Shown: piece after piece, positions 1 through 7,451 of the stretch
Numbering within the stretch: the stretch's first letter is position 1
Layout: each line of letters begins with the position of its first letter
IMG/VR virus record: IMGVR_UViG_3300006224_000025
Span: 1-32,795 of that record
Strand: one strand, 5' to 3'
Length of the DNA stretch: 32,795 bases
Source: a virus
The notes under the pieces: model-generated
Told to the model about the DNA's origin: nothing
The model's database searches: none
Seen by the model: the letters and a program-made list of their open reading frames with translations, nothing else
Translations under genes and position numbers: made by a program

Positions 1-1
1 C

Positions 2-73
2 GGCTCACATGGCTGTGAACACGGTGATTCGCAAGTGTTTAAGGGTGAGGGATACGCTGTATCTGTCTTGTAA
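2..73 (+). CDS. Possible C-terminal tail of an upstream gene (partial)
   Basis: One frame is open from the window edge to a TAA at 71-73 and encodes about 23 residues ending GYAVSVL. The composition is protein-like, but a second frame is also open until a TGA at 78-80, so the assignment is weak. If real, it is the 3' end of the last gene of the preceding module, and the hairpin at 71-103 would follow directly at its stop. No function can be given. Confidence 0.25.
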   Translation, partial: GSHGCEHGDSQVFKGEGYAVSVL

Positions 74-103
74 GGTCTGAAACCACTGTATCTCAGTGCC
101 TTA
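71..103 (+). other. Bulged hairpin at the end of the leading open frame
   Basis: TAAGG (71-75) pairs with CCTTA (99-103), and CACTG (84-88) pairs with CAGTG (94-98) around a 5-nt loop. The two helices stack on the 3' side, while the 5' side carries an 8-nt bulge. No U-run follows, so it is not a classical intrinsic terminator. It could be a 3'-end structure of an upstream transcript. Confidence 0.3.
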
Positions 104-153
104 TCATGCCGTCTTGTCCTTAACCGCCTGATTCTCAACATTTCAACGAACGC

Positions 154-177
154 TTGTGGTTTTATCAAAACCGACAA
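154..177 (+). other. Hairpin, ten-pair stem with one bulged base
   Basis: TTGT plus GGTTTT (154-163) pairs with AAAACC (167-172), a bulged G, and ACAA (174-177) around the loop ATC. An AT-rich tract at about 178-245 follows, containing TATATTTG (193-200), which resembles the Bacteroidota -7 element TAnnTTTG. No TTTG lies at the right distance upstream of it. The hairpin could terminate transcription from the left or be an operator. Confidence 0.35.
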
Positions 178-746
178 TACAAATTTAGGAACTATATTTG
201 TAATAAACAAATTTTTTTAAAGGTATTTTTAAAAAAGGTTACAAAAGGCTGTTAATCAAAACATTACAGGCATAAAAAAACACGTTAAGAACAGTAATTT
301 AGTATAATTTAGCCTGAACATAGTGGTAATCAGTACATTGTAATCACAATATACTCACAACCGCAAAAATACGTTGGCTACCGCGAAGTCAATACAGATT
401 GCGGTAGTGCCAAAACATGGCTCAGAAACTGCCAGAAAACGCCTGATCTGCCTTGTAATATGTGGTCAATACGTTTGTATTGCCTGCCATACGTTGGTCC
501 AATCACTTGTAAGAATGCGGTATAGAGTAACCATAAATTGATCAGTACTGAGTATCAATAAATTAACATATATCTGCCATAAAAATAACTATAGGCATAT
601 AATGTACACCTACAAATGTAGTGGTATAGGCTGACACGTGGACGATGTTACAACTAATAAACTGTAGGCAATGTAGTGTACTGTAAAAAATAATAATATG
701 GCATCATTAATTTACCACAGTAAAAAGGCATATTAGGCAATATAGT

Positions 747-856
747 GGTACTGGCAGGTAATTATTGGTATGATGTGGTACTGCTTGGTATAGTGTGGTA
801 ACTATAGGCATGACCTGGTAACTATAGGTATAACCAGGTATAACTTGGTCACATTA
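747..856. repeat. Eleven-unit 10-bp-phased GGYA array
   Basis: GG occurs at 747, 757, 767, 777, 787, 797, 807, 817, 827, 837 and 847, exactly every 10 bp. The first nine units except 807 begin GGTA, 807 is GGCA, 837 is GGTA and 847 is GGTC. Two looser units precede at 727 and 736 (both GGCA). The last six bases of each unit vary, but GGTAACTATA occurs twice (797, 817) and GGTATAAC twice (827, 837). The period equals about one DNA helical turn, so all GG steps face the same side. It lies about 0.77 kb upstream of the small terminase start. A terminase recognition site, origin iterons or a centromere-like site are the options; none is proven. Confidence 0.85.
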
Positions 857-877
857 AAGGTAATGAGTAAGTGACCA
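846..877. repeat. Inverted repeat closing the 10-bp array
   Basis: TGGTCAC (846-852) and GTGACCA (871-877) form a perfect 7-bp inverted repeat with an 18-bp spacer that contains one more GGTA (859-862). The left arm uses the last unit of the 10-bp array, so the array seems to end in a dyad. It may be a binding site for a dimeric protein. Confidence 0.55.
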
Positions 878-1314
878 TAAAAAAATAAGTTTACCCGATA
901 TTAGTTATTAATGTAAAGTAAGTAATAGGTAAAAGAATAGCCGTATCAGCCACAGTCGCAGTGATGAGTGGTGTTGTGGTAGATATAATAGTGTAATATG
1001 TTTAAGGTTGAAGTGGTGGCAAGAATCGCCACGGTCTGCCTGCCTGAGGCATGGCGTTTTGGTTGTGTATTGATGCGGCATTGAGAGGCACTATGGCTCA
1101 GAGAGATACGGCATTACCGCAAGAAAGTAAGGATGCCGCATCACCGCAGACGATGTGCGGTAAAGGCATATTACCATATATGTTTGTATACCGTACCACA
1201 CCACACGTTGGCACGATGGCACTGCCAGAGTGCGGTAGTGCGTAATAGGCATACAAGAAAGTAGTATGGCAGTGCATTGCCGCATCGTGTGAGGTCCTGC
1301 GTGGCACCCCCCCG

Positions 1315-1351
1315 GCGTTGAATGCCTGGTTTTGCTCAGGTCTTTCAATGC
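1315..1351 (+). other. Imperfect 37-nt hairpin
   Basis: The arms pair as GC, TTGAA (1318-1322) and CCTG (1325-1328) with CAGG (1337-1340), TTCAA (1344-1348) and GC (1350-1351). Small internal loops separate the helices and the apical loop has 8 nt. It might be a processing site, a small structured RNA or a DNA element. No U-run follows. Confidence 0.3.
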
Positions 1352-1401
1352 GGTTCCTTCATACGCACAAATTGAATTGGTGTGAAACCGACCTTATCAA
1401 A

Positions 1402-1419
1402 ATTTCAAATTTTTGAAAT
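1402..1419. promoter_or_regulatory. AT-rich palindrome, operator-like
   Basis: ATTTCAAA (1402-1409) and TTTGAAAT (1412-1419) form an 8-bp inverted repeat with a 2-bp spacer, about 140 bp upstream of the terminase promoter. The geometry suits a dimeric repressor or activator. No candidate regulator gene lies in the window. Confidence 0.35.
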
Positions 1420-1555
1420 GGTTCTAAACCACCCTCCACCCGAAGTACAATAAAAAACAGATAGCTTTTGTACGTACACACGTAAAAAAAGTGGTTGTGC
1501 AGAAAGCGTCAGATTGCGGCTCAGGTAACCTTTTTAAAAAATAATTGTTTTTTTA

Positions 1556-1587
1556 TTTGGACCCTATTAGATTTTGTTGTAATTTTG
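1556..1587 (+). promoter_or_regulatory. Bacteroidota-type promoter for the terminase genes
   Basis: A -33 element TTTG (1556-1559) is followed after 20 nt by a -7 element TAATTTTG (1580-1587). This matches the Bacteroidota housekeeping consensus TTTG, 19-21 nt, TAnnTTTG. Transcription should start near 1592-1595 and give a leader of about 30 nt before the ATG at 1623. The leader contains a short tandem repeat of GTCAAA/GTCAGA. This promoter position argues against starting the small terminase at the upstream ATG at 1545, and it is the best single clue to the host group. Confidence 0.65.
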
Positions 1588-1622
1588 ACGTAAAATTAGT
1601 CAAAGTCAAAGTCAGATTAGTC

Positions 1623-2129
1623 ATGGAAAAGATTCAATGGAATCGGAATCGTCCTAAGCAAGCATTCAAATTAGCATTGCTTGGATGCACGGATCGAGAG
1701 ATAGCAGACTTTATGGAGGTCAGTGAACATACTCTCACGTATTGGAAAAGGACAAAGCCAGGTTTCGCCAGAATGCTGAATAAAGGAAAGGCAACTGCCG
1801 ACGCAAAGGTGGCCGTAGCATTGTACAGGAAGGCGATTGGGTATTCACACGTGGAAACGAAAGTCTCGGTCGTGGGAGGGGAGGTCGTACTCACAGATAT
1901 TATTAAGCATTATCCGCCTGACAGCTGGGCCGCGGTCAAATGGCTGAGTATCCGTCAGCGGAGCAAGTGGATGGAGATCACCAAGACAGAATCCACCCAC
2001 ACCAACCTCAATATCCTCAAGATGGATTTTTCAGGGATAACCACGGAAGAACTGATGGCGTTGAAAAAGGTAGGGTTGAGGAATCAATTACCACAAGATA
2101 TACTGGCAAAGAATGTCTCAAGTAACTGA
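1623..2129 (+). CDS. terS: Terminase small subunit
   Basis: This 168-residue protein would recognise the packaging site and hand DNA to the large subunit. Residues about 10-45 form a helix-turn-helix (LLGCTDREIADFMEVSEHTL), followed by a conserved-looking segment with AVALYRKAIGYSH that is common in phage small terminases. The C-terminal part would mediate oligomerisation and contact with TerL. The in-frame ATG at 1545 is rejected because it precedes the predicted transcription start. The stop overlaps the TerL start by 17 nt. No SD is visible. The assignment rests on the HTH, the size and the position directly before a clear large terminase. Confidence 0.85.
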   Translation: MEKIQWNRNRPKQAFKLALLGCTDREIADFMEVSEHTLTYWKRTKPGFARMLNKGKATADAKVAVALYRKAIGYSHVETKVSVVGGEVVLTDIIKHYPPDSWAAVKWLSIRQRSKWMEITKTESTHTNLNILKMDFSGITTEELMALKKVGLRNQLPQDILAKNVSSN

Positions 2130-3684
2130 ATTAACCAGGACAAGGAAACCTAGGCCCAAAAGATCAACTGAACTGATCAGGACAAAGGAACCTAAATCCA
2201 AGATAGCAATGGCGGCATTGTACAATCCTACAGCCGTCATCCGCGAACTCAATAACCGCAGTCTCTATCACTTTTTACAGCATTTCTTTCACATTGTCAG
2301 CCCACACACGTTTCAGCCAAACTGGCACATCGAGCTTTTATGTAGGGAGCTTGAAAAAGTGGCGGAGCGCGTCGCAGCAAGATTGCCGAGGGAATATGAC
2401 TTGATTATTAACGTACCTCCAGGAAGTACGAAGACTATCACGTGCAGTATTATGTTCCCGGCGTGGTGTTGGACAAAATGGTACTGGATGCGGTTTATCA
2501 CCAGTTCGTACTCTGCTACACTTTCCTTAGAGTCTGCAGAGTATTGTCGTGATTTAATCAGGAGTCCAGAATTTCAGCAACTGTACCCGGAGTTAATGAT
2601 TAAAGAGGACAAGGACGTTAAATCAAATTATAAGATCGTAAAGCAAGTAATATCGTCTCCAGGACGCCAACCACAAATGCTTGTAGGTGGTAGTCGTTAC
2701 AGCACGTCAGTTGGAGGAACATTGATGGGATTTCACGGGGATATATTAATAGTAGACGACCCGTTAAACCCGGTTCAAGCAGCAAGTGAGATAGAACTTA
2801 AGAATGCAAACTACTGGGTAGAGCAAACCTTATCCACACGTAAGACAAGCAAGTCCATTACACCAACTGTATTGATTATGCAGAGACTGCATCAGGACGA
2901 TCCGAGCGGTCACACGTTGGCTAAAAATAAGGGTAATGTAAGGCACATTTGTCTCCCTGGAGAGTGTAGAAACTACAAAAACCAAGTGAATCCGCCAGAG
3001 TTAATTGCTAACTATAAAGACGACTTATTAGATCCTAACAGAATGCCTTGGTCTGTACTAACAGACATGGAGGCTGATTTAGGACAGTATGGCTACGCAG
3101 GACAGATTGGTCAAGATCCCACACCTCCTGGAGGAGGTATGTTTAAGGTGGATCATTTTGCAATGGCTACCTCTCCTGCTAAACCAATAGATATAATAAA
3201 TACGATAAGATATTGGGACAAGGCAGGTACTGAAGGCGATGGTGCATTTACAGTAGGTGTACGAATGAGTCGTTTAACAGGCAACCGTTGGATTATTGAA
3301 GATGTAAAACGGGGTAGGTGGAGCAGTCACGAACGTGAAAAAATTATAAGACAGACAGCAGAAGTAGATGGTAAGAGTGTGGAAATTTGGATAGAGCAAG
3401 AACCAGGTAGTGGGGGTAAGGAATCAGCCGAAGGAACAATTCGTAATCTCGCAGGTTATGTCGTCCGTGCGGAACGCCCTACGGGGGATAAGGTGTTCCG
3501 CGCTGATCCTTATTCTGTACAGGTAAACAATGGTGCCTTTTTAATATTAAATGGAATGTGGAACCGGGACTTTATTGAAGAACATCGGTTCTTTCCATTT
3601 AGTACATATAAGGACCAGGTTGATGCTGCTGCTGGAGCTTTCAATAAATTAATAGGTAAAAAAATAGCAAGGAGGATAAGTTAA
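2113..3684 (+). CDS. terL: Terminase large subunit (ATPase and nuclease)
   Basis: This 523-residue packaging motor docks on the portal, translocates DNA and cuts it. The ATPase domain shows a Walker A-type loop VPPGSTKT (101-108), a Walker B motif ILIVDDP (211-217) and a motif III-like IMQRLH (255-260). The RNase H-fold nuclease shows D369 in RYWDKAG, the IEQEPGSGG segment (428-435) and a C-terminal acidic pair D501/D504 in TYKDQVDAAAGAF. Residues 5-32 are two 14-residue direct repeats (TEL.RT.KP.), which end exactly before an alternative ATG at 2209. The true start could therefore be 2113 or 2209. The gene overlaps TerS by 17 nt and ends in TAATG, sharing its last base with the fibre gene. 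Confidence 0.95.
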   Translation: MSQVTELTRTRKPRPKRSTELIRTKEPKSKIAMAALYNPTAVIRELNNRSLYHFLQHFFHIVSPHTFQPNWHIELLCRELEKVAERVAARLPREYDLIINVPPGSTKTITCSIMFPAWCWTKWYWMRFITSSYSATLSLESAEYCRDLIRSPEFQQLYPELMIKEDKDVKSNYKIVKQVISSPGRQPQMLVGGSRYSTSVGGTLMGFHGDILIVDDPLNPVQAASEIELKNANYWVEQTLSTRKTSKSITPTVLIMQRLHQDDPSGHTLAKNKGNVRHICLPGECRNYKNQVNPPELIANYKDDLLDPNRMPWSVLTDMEADLGQYGYAGQIGQDPTPPGGGMFKVDHFAMATSPAKPIDIINTIRYWDKAGTEGDGAFTVGVRMSRLTGNRWIIEDVKRGRWSSHEREKIIRQTAEVDGKSVEIWIEQEPGSGGKESAEGTIRNLAGYVVRAERPTGDKVFRADPYSVQVNNGAFLILNGMWNRDFIEEHRFFPFSTYKDQVDAAAGAFNKLIGKKIARRIS

Positions 3685-6350
3685 TGTCCTACGGAATAGT
3701 AAAGGTAATGCATAAAGGAATGTGGAAAACTCCTAACAAAGGGATCCTCATAGATTTTCAGACGGGAATAGAATATTCGTTTACTCGTCCAGATGAGGTT
3801 GCTTTTGGTACGGTACCTGCAAAGTGGAATGTAAAGGTGCATGATACTGTTTCGTTTACCCTTGTAAATGGTGTAGCTACCAATGTTACACTTTATAAGG
3901 CAAAGAGGGAAGGTTATATACATGGTTCTTTCCCTATTTTTGGTCCAGCCACGTATTATGCTAAAGGAAGTGTTTCTGGTAGGACAATTATAGGTGGGAA
4001 TTGTAGTGGTATTGAATGGACTCCTGAACAGGAATTAGATGGAGAAACTCCAAATTTTTGGTATCGGGAAGGTACAAGAAGTGGATTAACATTACCTGAT
4101 TCTGTAAATCCGGGTGTGGGAGATGAAACTATTACATTACCACATTTGGGATTTGAAACTAATGGATATGCCTATGTGAATGATAATGGAGCAATGGATA
4201 TTATCAATAATCTTGGCACTAATCCTCTGGGTAATGGAGATCAGGGTTTTACTCTTTGTGGGTGGGCAAATAATATCACAGCAGCAAAGGCGGGGTATAA
4301 GTATTTGTTTGGAAAACCGATAGCAGGTAGCCGGGTAGGTAGGTATGGGATTTTAGCGAATATAACAGATGGATATATTCTTGCTTATTTACAATCATCT
4401 GGTGGGTATGTTAACCGTGTTTCAACAATAGACTATACAACGCTAACGTGGGCATTTTTATTGATGGACGTTAATTATACTACGAAAAAAATGCGTTTGT
4501 TTGTAAATAATGTTCAAATAGGTGCAGACGTTGATTTTACAGGGACATTATCGGCTCTTGATAATAAATATAGATTTTATATAAATGTATGCGGAGCCGA
4601 TGCTGATGGTGCGCCTACACTTGGAGGACAGGCAAATCATTATAGCGATATAAGAATATTTAATAAAATTCTTACTCCGACAGAACAGACTACATTATAC
4701 AATAAAGGTCATATTTCAAAGCCTGTATTTAATTACCCATTAGCAACTTATATCGGTACAACGACTCCGGATAGCGGATTAAATGGAAAACATTTAACAT
4801 TTACAAATGCAAATTATAATTATGACGCTTATGGCTCTCGTCAACTTTTAGATGTTGGATATACAAGACATATTGATTTTCCTAATAAAGAATTTCAAGT
4901 AGCCTATGAAGACACAAACACTCCTACGTCACACGTATTCGCAGGATATACTAAAGATTCAGATGTTCCGGGTTCTCCAATTGAATTTAATAAGGCTCAA
5001 AGTTATGTTACTATAACAGGTATTGACAGGTCAGATACAACTGAGTGTAGTTTTCTGGCAAGGCAAACCATATTACAGAATTATTATTTGGCAGCAGGAG
5101 TTAGTTTGTTACATGGAGTCGAATTAAATAACAAAGACATATCCAATTATTTTAACGATAATTATCGGGGTTTAAATTTTGTAAAAGAGTCGGGTGGAAA
5201 GGTTACGGACATATTAAGATATGCCACAAATAAGACCGGAACAGATTATGAAACAATAATAAAATGGACAGCAGAATCTATATTGAAATTTGATGTTATT
5301 GTAGGTGATCATATTTGCGCTGTTAAAGGTGCAAAAGTTTTAAAGTTTGATGATGTTCACACACTTTATTTAAGTAATGATAATGGAGTTACTTATCCAA
5401 TAAGTCTTGTAACTACTTGCAATGAAATTGTAGATGCTTTCTTTTATGATAATGGAAATATAGGATTTTCAGATCACACTAAATGTTATTATAGCGATGA
5501 TGATTTGGCAACATATCAGGAGAGTACGGTATTGGGTGCTGACGGTAATCCTTTTGTTCCGGGAACATTAAATAATTTTAGGGCATGGACACGTGATGAA
5601 AATGAGGCTATTGTTAATGGGGTTCATATAAGAACTTGGGGAACATACGTTACGGGAGGTACTGCTGAGTTTAATAATGTCAACGTGTGGTATACTATTG
5701 ATGGTGGGGTTACTATTAAGAGTTTTTACCTATATGGTGCGCCTAATTTATTAGCAAGGCACGTTCAGTACATAAGATATGATGCCATTGGTGGAGTATG
5801 GTATTTAATGTCCGGAGATGGGGATGGAGTAAATAATTATATAAATTTTCATTCAGTTACATACAATACTACAACTGATGCTTGGACGTTAACCTTGATT
5901 AAAACGTCAAATGACGTTAATGGAATGTGGCAGTCCTCTGGTATTCATTTTGACGATGATTATATTTATTATGTAATTGAAGTAAACTCTGCAAGGAGGG
6001 GAGTTTCAAGAATATTAAGATCAGACGTAGCCAATATTGAGACTAATTTAGAATTAATATATAAAGAAGACGATTGGTGTTATGGGGTAAATATTGATAA
6101 TTACTTTTCTATATTCTTTTCAGGACGTGATGCTAACCCGAAAGGATGGATAACTTTTTCAAATGATAAGAGAAGATTTTTTAGTAGAATATTTAATCAA
6201 GTTCCATTAAATGCTGCTCTTGGAGGTATTTCATATATAGGAAGAATGTCTAATGGATATTATGTATTTATGATTCTTGAAACAGGAGAAAATGCAAATA
6301 ATTATACATTAGGAAATTGTCTATTAATAAAACCGAGTGTTATTTCTTAA
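3684..6350 (+). CDS. Fibre-like virion protein: cold-shock-like N-terminus, LamG-like and Asp-box domains
   Basis: This 888-residue protein is probably a receptor-binding or fibre protein. Residues 1-72 resemble a cold-shock/OB fold: GIVKVMHKG at the start, then a KGILIDF strand and a closing V.DTVSFTLVNGVATNV. Residues about 180-342 are LamG/concanavalin A-like, from GFTLCGWANN to the typical ending DIRIFNKILTPTEQTTLYNKG. The C-terminal third has Asp-box-like turns (LYLSNDNGVTYP 561-572, YYSDDDLATYQ 602-612, YTIDGGVTIKS 670-680 and a weaker one near 825), suggesting a sialidase-type beta-propeller. No catalytic set is recognised, so binding is more likely than cleavage. An AGGAGG at 3670-3675 lies 8 nt before the ATG, inside the end of terL. 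The gene is AT-richer than the terminase genes. Confidence 0.75.
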   Translation: MSYGIVKVMHKGMWKTPNKGILIDFQTGIEYSFTRPDEVAFGTVPAKWNVKVHDTVSFTLVNGVATNVTLYKAKREGYIHGSFPIFGPATYYAKGSVSGRTIIGGNCSGIEWTPEQELDGETPNFWYREGTRSGLTLPDSVNPGVGDETITLPHLGFETNGYAYVNDNGAMDIINNLGTNPLGNGDQGFTLCGWANNITAAKAGYKYLFGKPIAGSRVGRYGILANITDGYILAYLQSSGGYVNRVSTIDYTTLTWAFLLMDVNYTTKKMRLFVNNVQIGADVDFTGTLSALDNKYRFYINVCGADADGAPTLGGQANHYSDIRIFNKILTPTEQTTLYNKGHISKPVFNYPLATYIGTTTPDSGLNGKHLTFTNANYNYDAYGSRQLLDVGYTRHIDFPNKEFQVAYEDTNTPTSHVFAGYTKDSDVPGSPIEFNKAQSYVTITGIDRSDTTECSFLARQTILQNYYLAAGVSLLHGVELNNKDISNYFNDNYRGLNFVKESGGKVTDILRYATNKTGTDYETIIKWTAESILKFDVIVGDHICAVKGAKVLKFDDVHTLYLSNDNGVTYPISLVTTCNEIVDAFFYDNGNIGFSDHTKCYYSDDDLATYQESTVLGADGNPFVPGTLNNFRAWTRDENEAIVNGVHIRTWGTYVTGGTAEFNNVNVWYTIDGGVTIKSFYLYGAPNLLARHVQYIRYDAIGGVWYLMSGDGDGVNNYINFHSVTYNTTTDAWTLTLIKTSNDVNGMWQSSGIHFDDDYIYYVIEVNSARRGVSRILRSDVANIETNLELIYKEDDWCYGVNIDNYFSIFFSGRDANPKGWITFSNDKRRFFSRIFNQVPLNAALGGISYIGRMSNGYYVFMILETGENANNYTLGNCLLIKPSVIS

Positions 6351-6400
6351 AAATTATCATATCAGGGAAAAGTGGTTTGATAAATTATAATAAACAAAGC

Positions 6401-6502
6401 ATGAAAAAACTCTGGGAATTTATAAAAGACTGGTGGCATATTATTTTATTAATCATAGTGCTCATAATTGTTTTTAGTACAAAAAGTATTTTTAATCAAT
6501 GA
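6401..6502 (+). CDS. 33-residue membrane peptide
   Basis: This tiny protein starts MKKLWEFIKDWWHII, followed by about 17 hydrophobic residues (IILLIIVLIIVF) and a short polar tail. It has the layout of a single-span inner-membrane peptide. The leader is A-rich without an SD. Its TGA overlaps the next ATG in an ATGA, which supports real translation and coupling. It could be a small holin, antiholin or membrane-exclusion peptide. No family is recognised. Confidence 0.55.
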   Translation: MKKLWEFIKDWWHIILLIIVLIIVFSTKSIFNQ

Positions 6503-6807
6503 AATTACAACTTGACACAACAGCAAAAACCATTAAGGTTGAAGGTACAGTAAATCTTAATGAGTTGATTAAAGCCCTTGAGAAATTGCTTCCCAACGGG
6601 CTTTGGAAGAAATTCTCAATCGAGTCCAACACAACCATTGTTTGGACTGATCCCGTTCCCACCTATCCGTGGTGGCCTTATTATCCATGGTGGCATCAAC
6701 CTTCCATAATTTATGGATCTGCTGGTGAAACTGTTAATAATATGACCATGCAAAGTGGTGAAGTTACTTATACTCTTGAACAAGGAATTTATAATGTAGA
6801 AATATGA
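6499..6807 (+). CDS. Unknown protein with a Trp/Pro/Tyr-rich segment
   Basis: This is a 102-residue protein. Residues 1-45 look like a compact domain (KLQLDTTAKTIKVEGTVNL, then ELIKALEKLLPNG). Residues 52-68 are an aromatic run, YPWWPYYPWWHQP. The C-terminus is beta-prone. I know of similar small proteins in Bacteroidota phages but cannot name a family. The gene is joined to its neighbours by ATGA overlaps on both sides, so it belongs to the surface/adsorption group. The aromatic run could bind glycans or a membrane; this is inference. Confidence 0.7.
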   Translation: MKLQLDTTAKTIKVEGTVNLNELIKALEKLLPNGLWKKFSIESNTTIVWTDPVPTYPWWPYYPWWHQPSIIYGSAGETVNNMTMQSGEVTYTLEQGIYNVEI

Positions 6808-7427
6808 AAAAACTAATTCTTTTATCGTTTGTAGCTGCTTTTTTAAGTAGCTGTGTTTGCACACTCTCACAGATACCACCGCAAGTCATTTACGCTGGAC
6901 CAAATACCTGTGAAGCTCCTCTTCCTAATTATCTGACTAAGGTTACAGCAACGGATAATTGTGCTTTATCTTCTCTTACTCAGCTTCCGGCAGCAGGGTA
7001 TTTACTCACTGCAACAAATAAAGTGGCTACCGTTAAGATACGAGCGACAGATAATGCTGGAAATTGGAAAGAAACTCAATTTACCGTTTCCCTGGTTGAT
7101 ACAGTCCGACCTACGTTCCATATTGATCCCACATTAACGGCTCAGAACCTACAAAATGCTGACGATGTATACGATGCAGCTGATAGGATGATCTACTGGG
7201 AGTCAAAAAGAATGGATGCAATAGTAAGGGATACTTCAGCAACAAGTGCTTTTCCACCTGATAGTTTTCCTAATTTACGGAACGTTTACCGTGATAGCAG
7301 TTATCTGAAAGACATGATGATTACATGGACTGCTAAAGGTCATGCCGTAACGGGTTATGGAGCAAGATATTTTACATTTGTTCAGGATGCAGATTCAATT
7401 ATATATATAAAAAGAAGGAATTTCTAG
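6804..7427 (+). CDS. Phage-encoded lipoprotein with HYR-like domain
   Basis: This 207-residue protein begins with a lipoprotein signal peptide: MKK, a hydrophobic core, then the lipobox LSSC with C17 as the lipidated residue. Residues about 22-105 resemble a hyalin repeat (HYR) Ig-like domain: a ..VTATDNC.. element, RATDNAGNW and a closing FTVSLVDTVRPTF. The C-terminal half is of unknown type. A lipidated protein is unlikely to be part of the virion. A role at the surface of the infected cell is more likely, for example blocking receptors against superinfection as T5 Llp does, or acting as a spanin-like part of lysis. It overlaps the previous gene by 4 nt. A TAG stop follows. Confidence 0.75.
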   Translation: MKKLILLSFVAAFLSSCVCTLSQIPPQVIYAGPNTCEAPLPNYLTKVTATDNCALSSLTQLPAAGYLLTATNKVATVKIRATDNAGNWKETQFTVSLVDTVRPTFHIDPTLTAQNLQNADDVYDAADRMIYWESKRMDAIVRDTSATSAFPPDSFPNLRNVYRDSSYLKDMMITWTAKGHAVTGYGARYFTFVQDADSIIYIKRRNF

Positions 7428-7451
7428 TACAAACAATTAAATTTTAAGACA

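Larger units (their letters stand above)
74..1544. other. Long gene-poor region with dispersed short repeats
   Basis: About 1.47 kb holds no convincing gene, which is unusual for a phage. The short open frames here (for example 1051-1245 on + and 1091-1348 on -) lack start signals and look random. Instead the stretch from about 300 to 1290 is crowded with GGTA, GGCA, TGCC and TACCGC words. Exact repeats are visible: TGCGGTAGTGC at 400-410 and 1231-1241; TAACTATAGGCAT at 586-598 and 799-811, with a GGTAT variant at 819-831; and ACGTTGG at 371, 491 and 1205. A strict 10-bp array lies at 747-856. This looks like a multi-site protein-binding region such as a packaging site, replication origin or partition site. 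Which one cannot be told from sequence. Confidence 0.6.

Noticed and set aside
1-141. Minus-strand frame open from ATG at 141 to the window edge
   Set aside because: Arg-rich, no start signal, conflicts with the + strand layout; too short to judge.
747-856. CRISPR array
   Set aside because: Unit is only 10 bp with a 4-bp conserved part; no repeat/spacer lengths and no cas genes.
1091-1348. An 85-codon minus-strand frame and a 64-codon plus-strand frame (1051-1245) in the leading region
   Set aside because: No ribosome site, unlikely protein composition, opposite direction to all genes for the first, and both lie over short DNA repeats that explain the openness.
1-1544. tRNA or rRNA gene in the non-coding region
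   Set aside because: No cloverleaf or T-loop pattern could be found by eye; the hairpins seen are isolated.
6317-6400. N-terminal extension of the 33-residue membrane peptide
   Set aside because: Overlaps the end of the fibre gene and has no start signal; ATG 6401 gives a normal membrane peptide.
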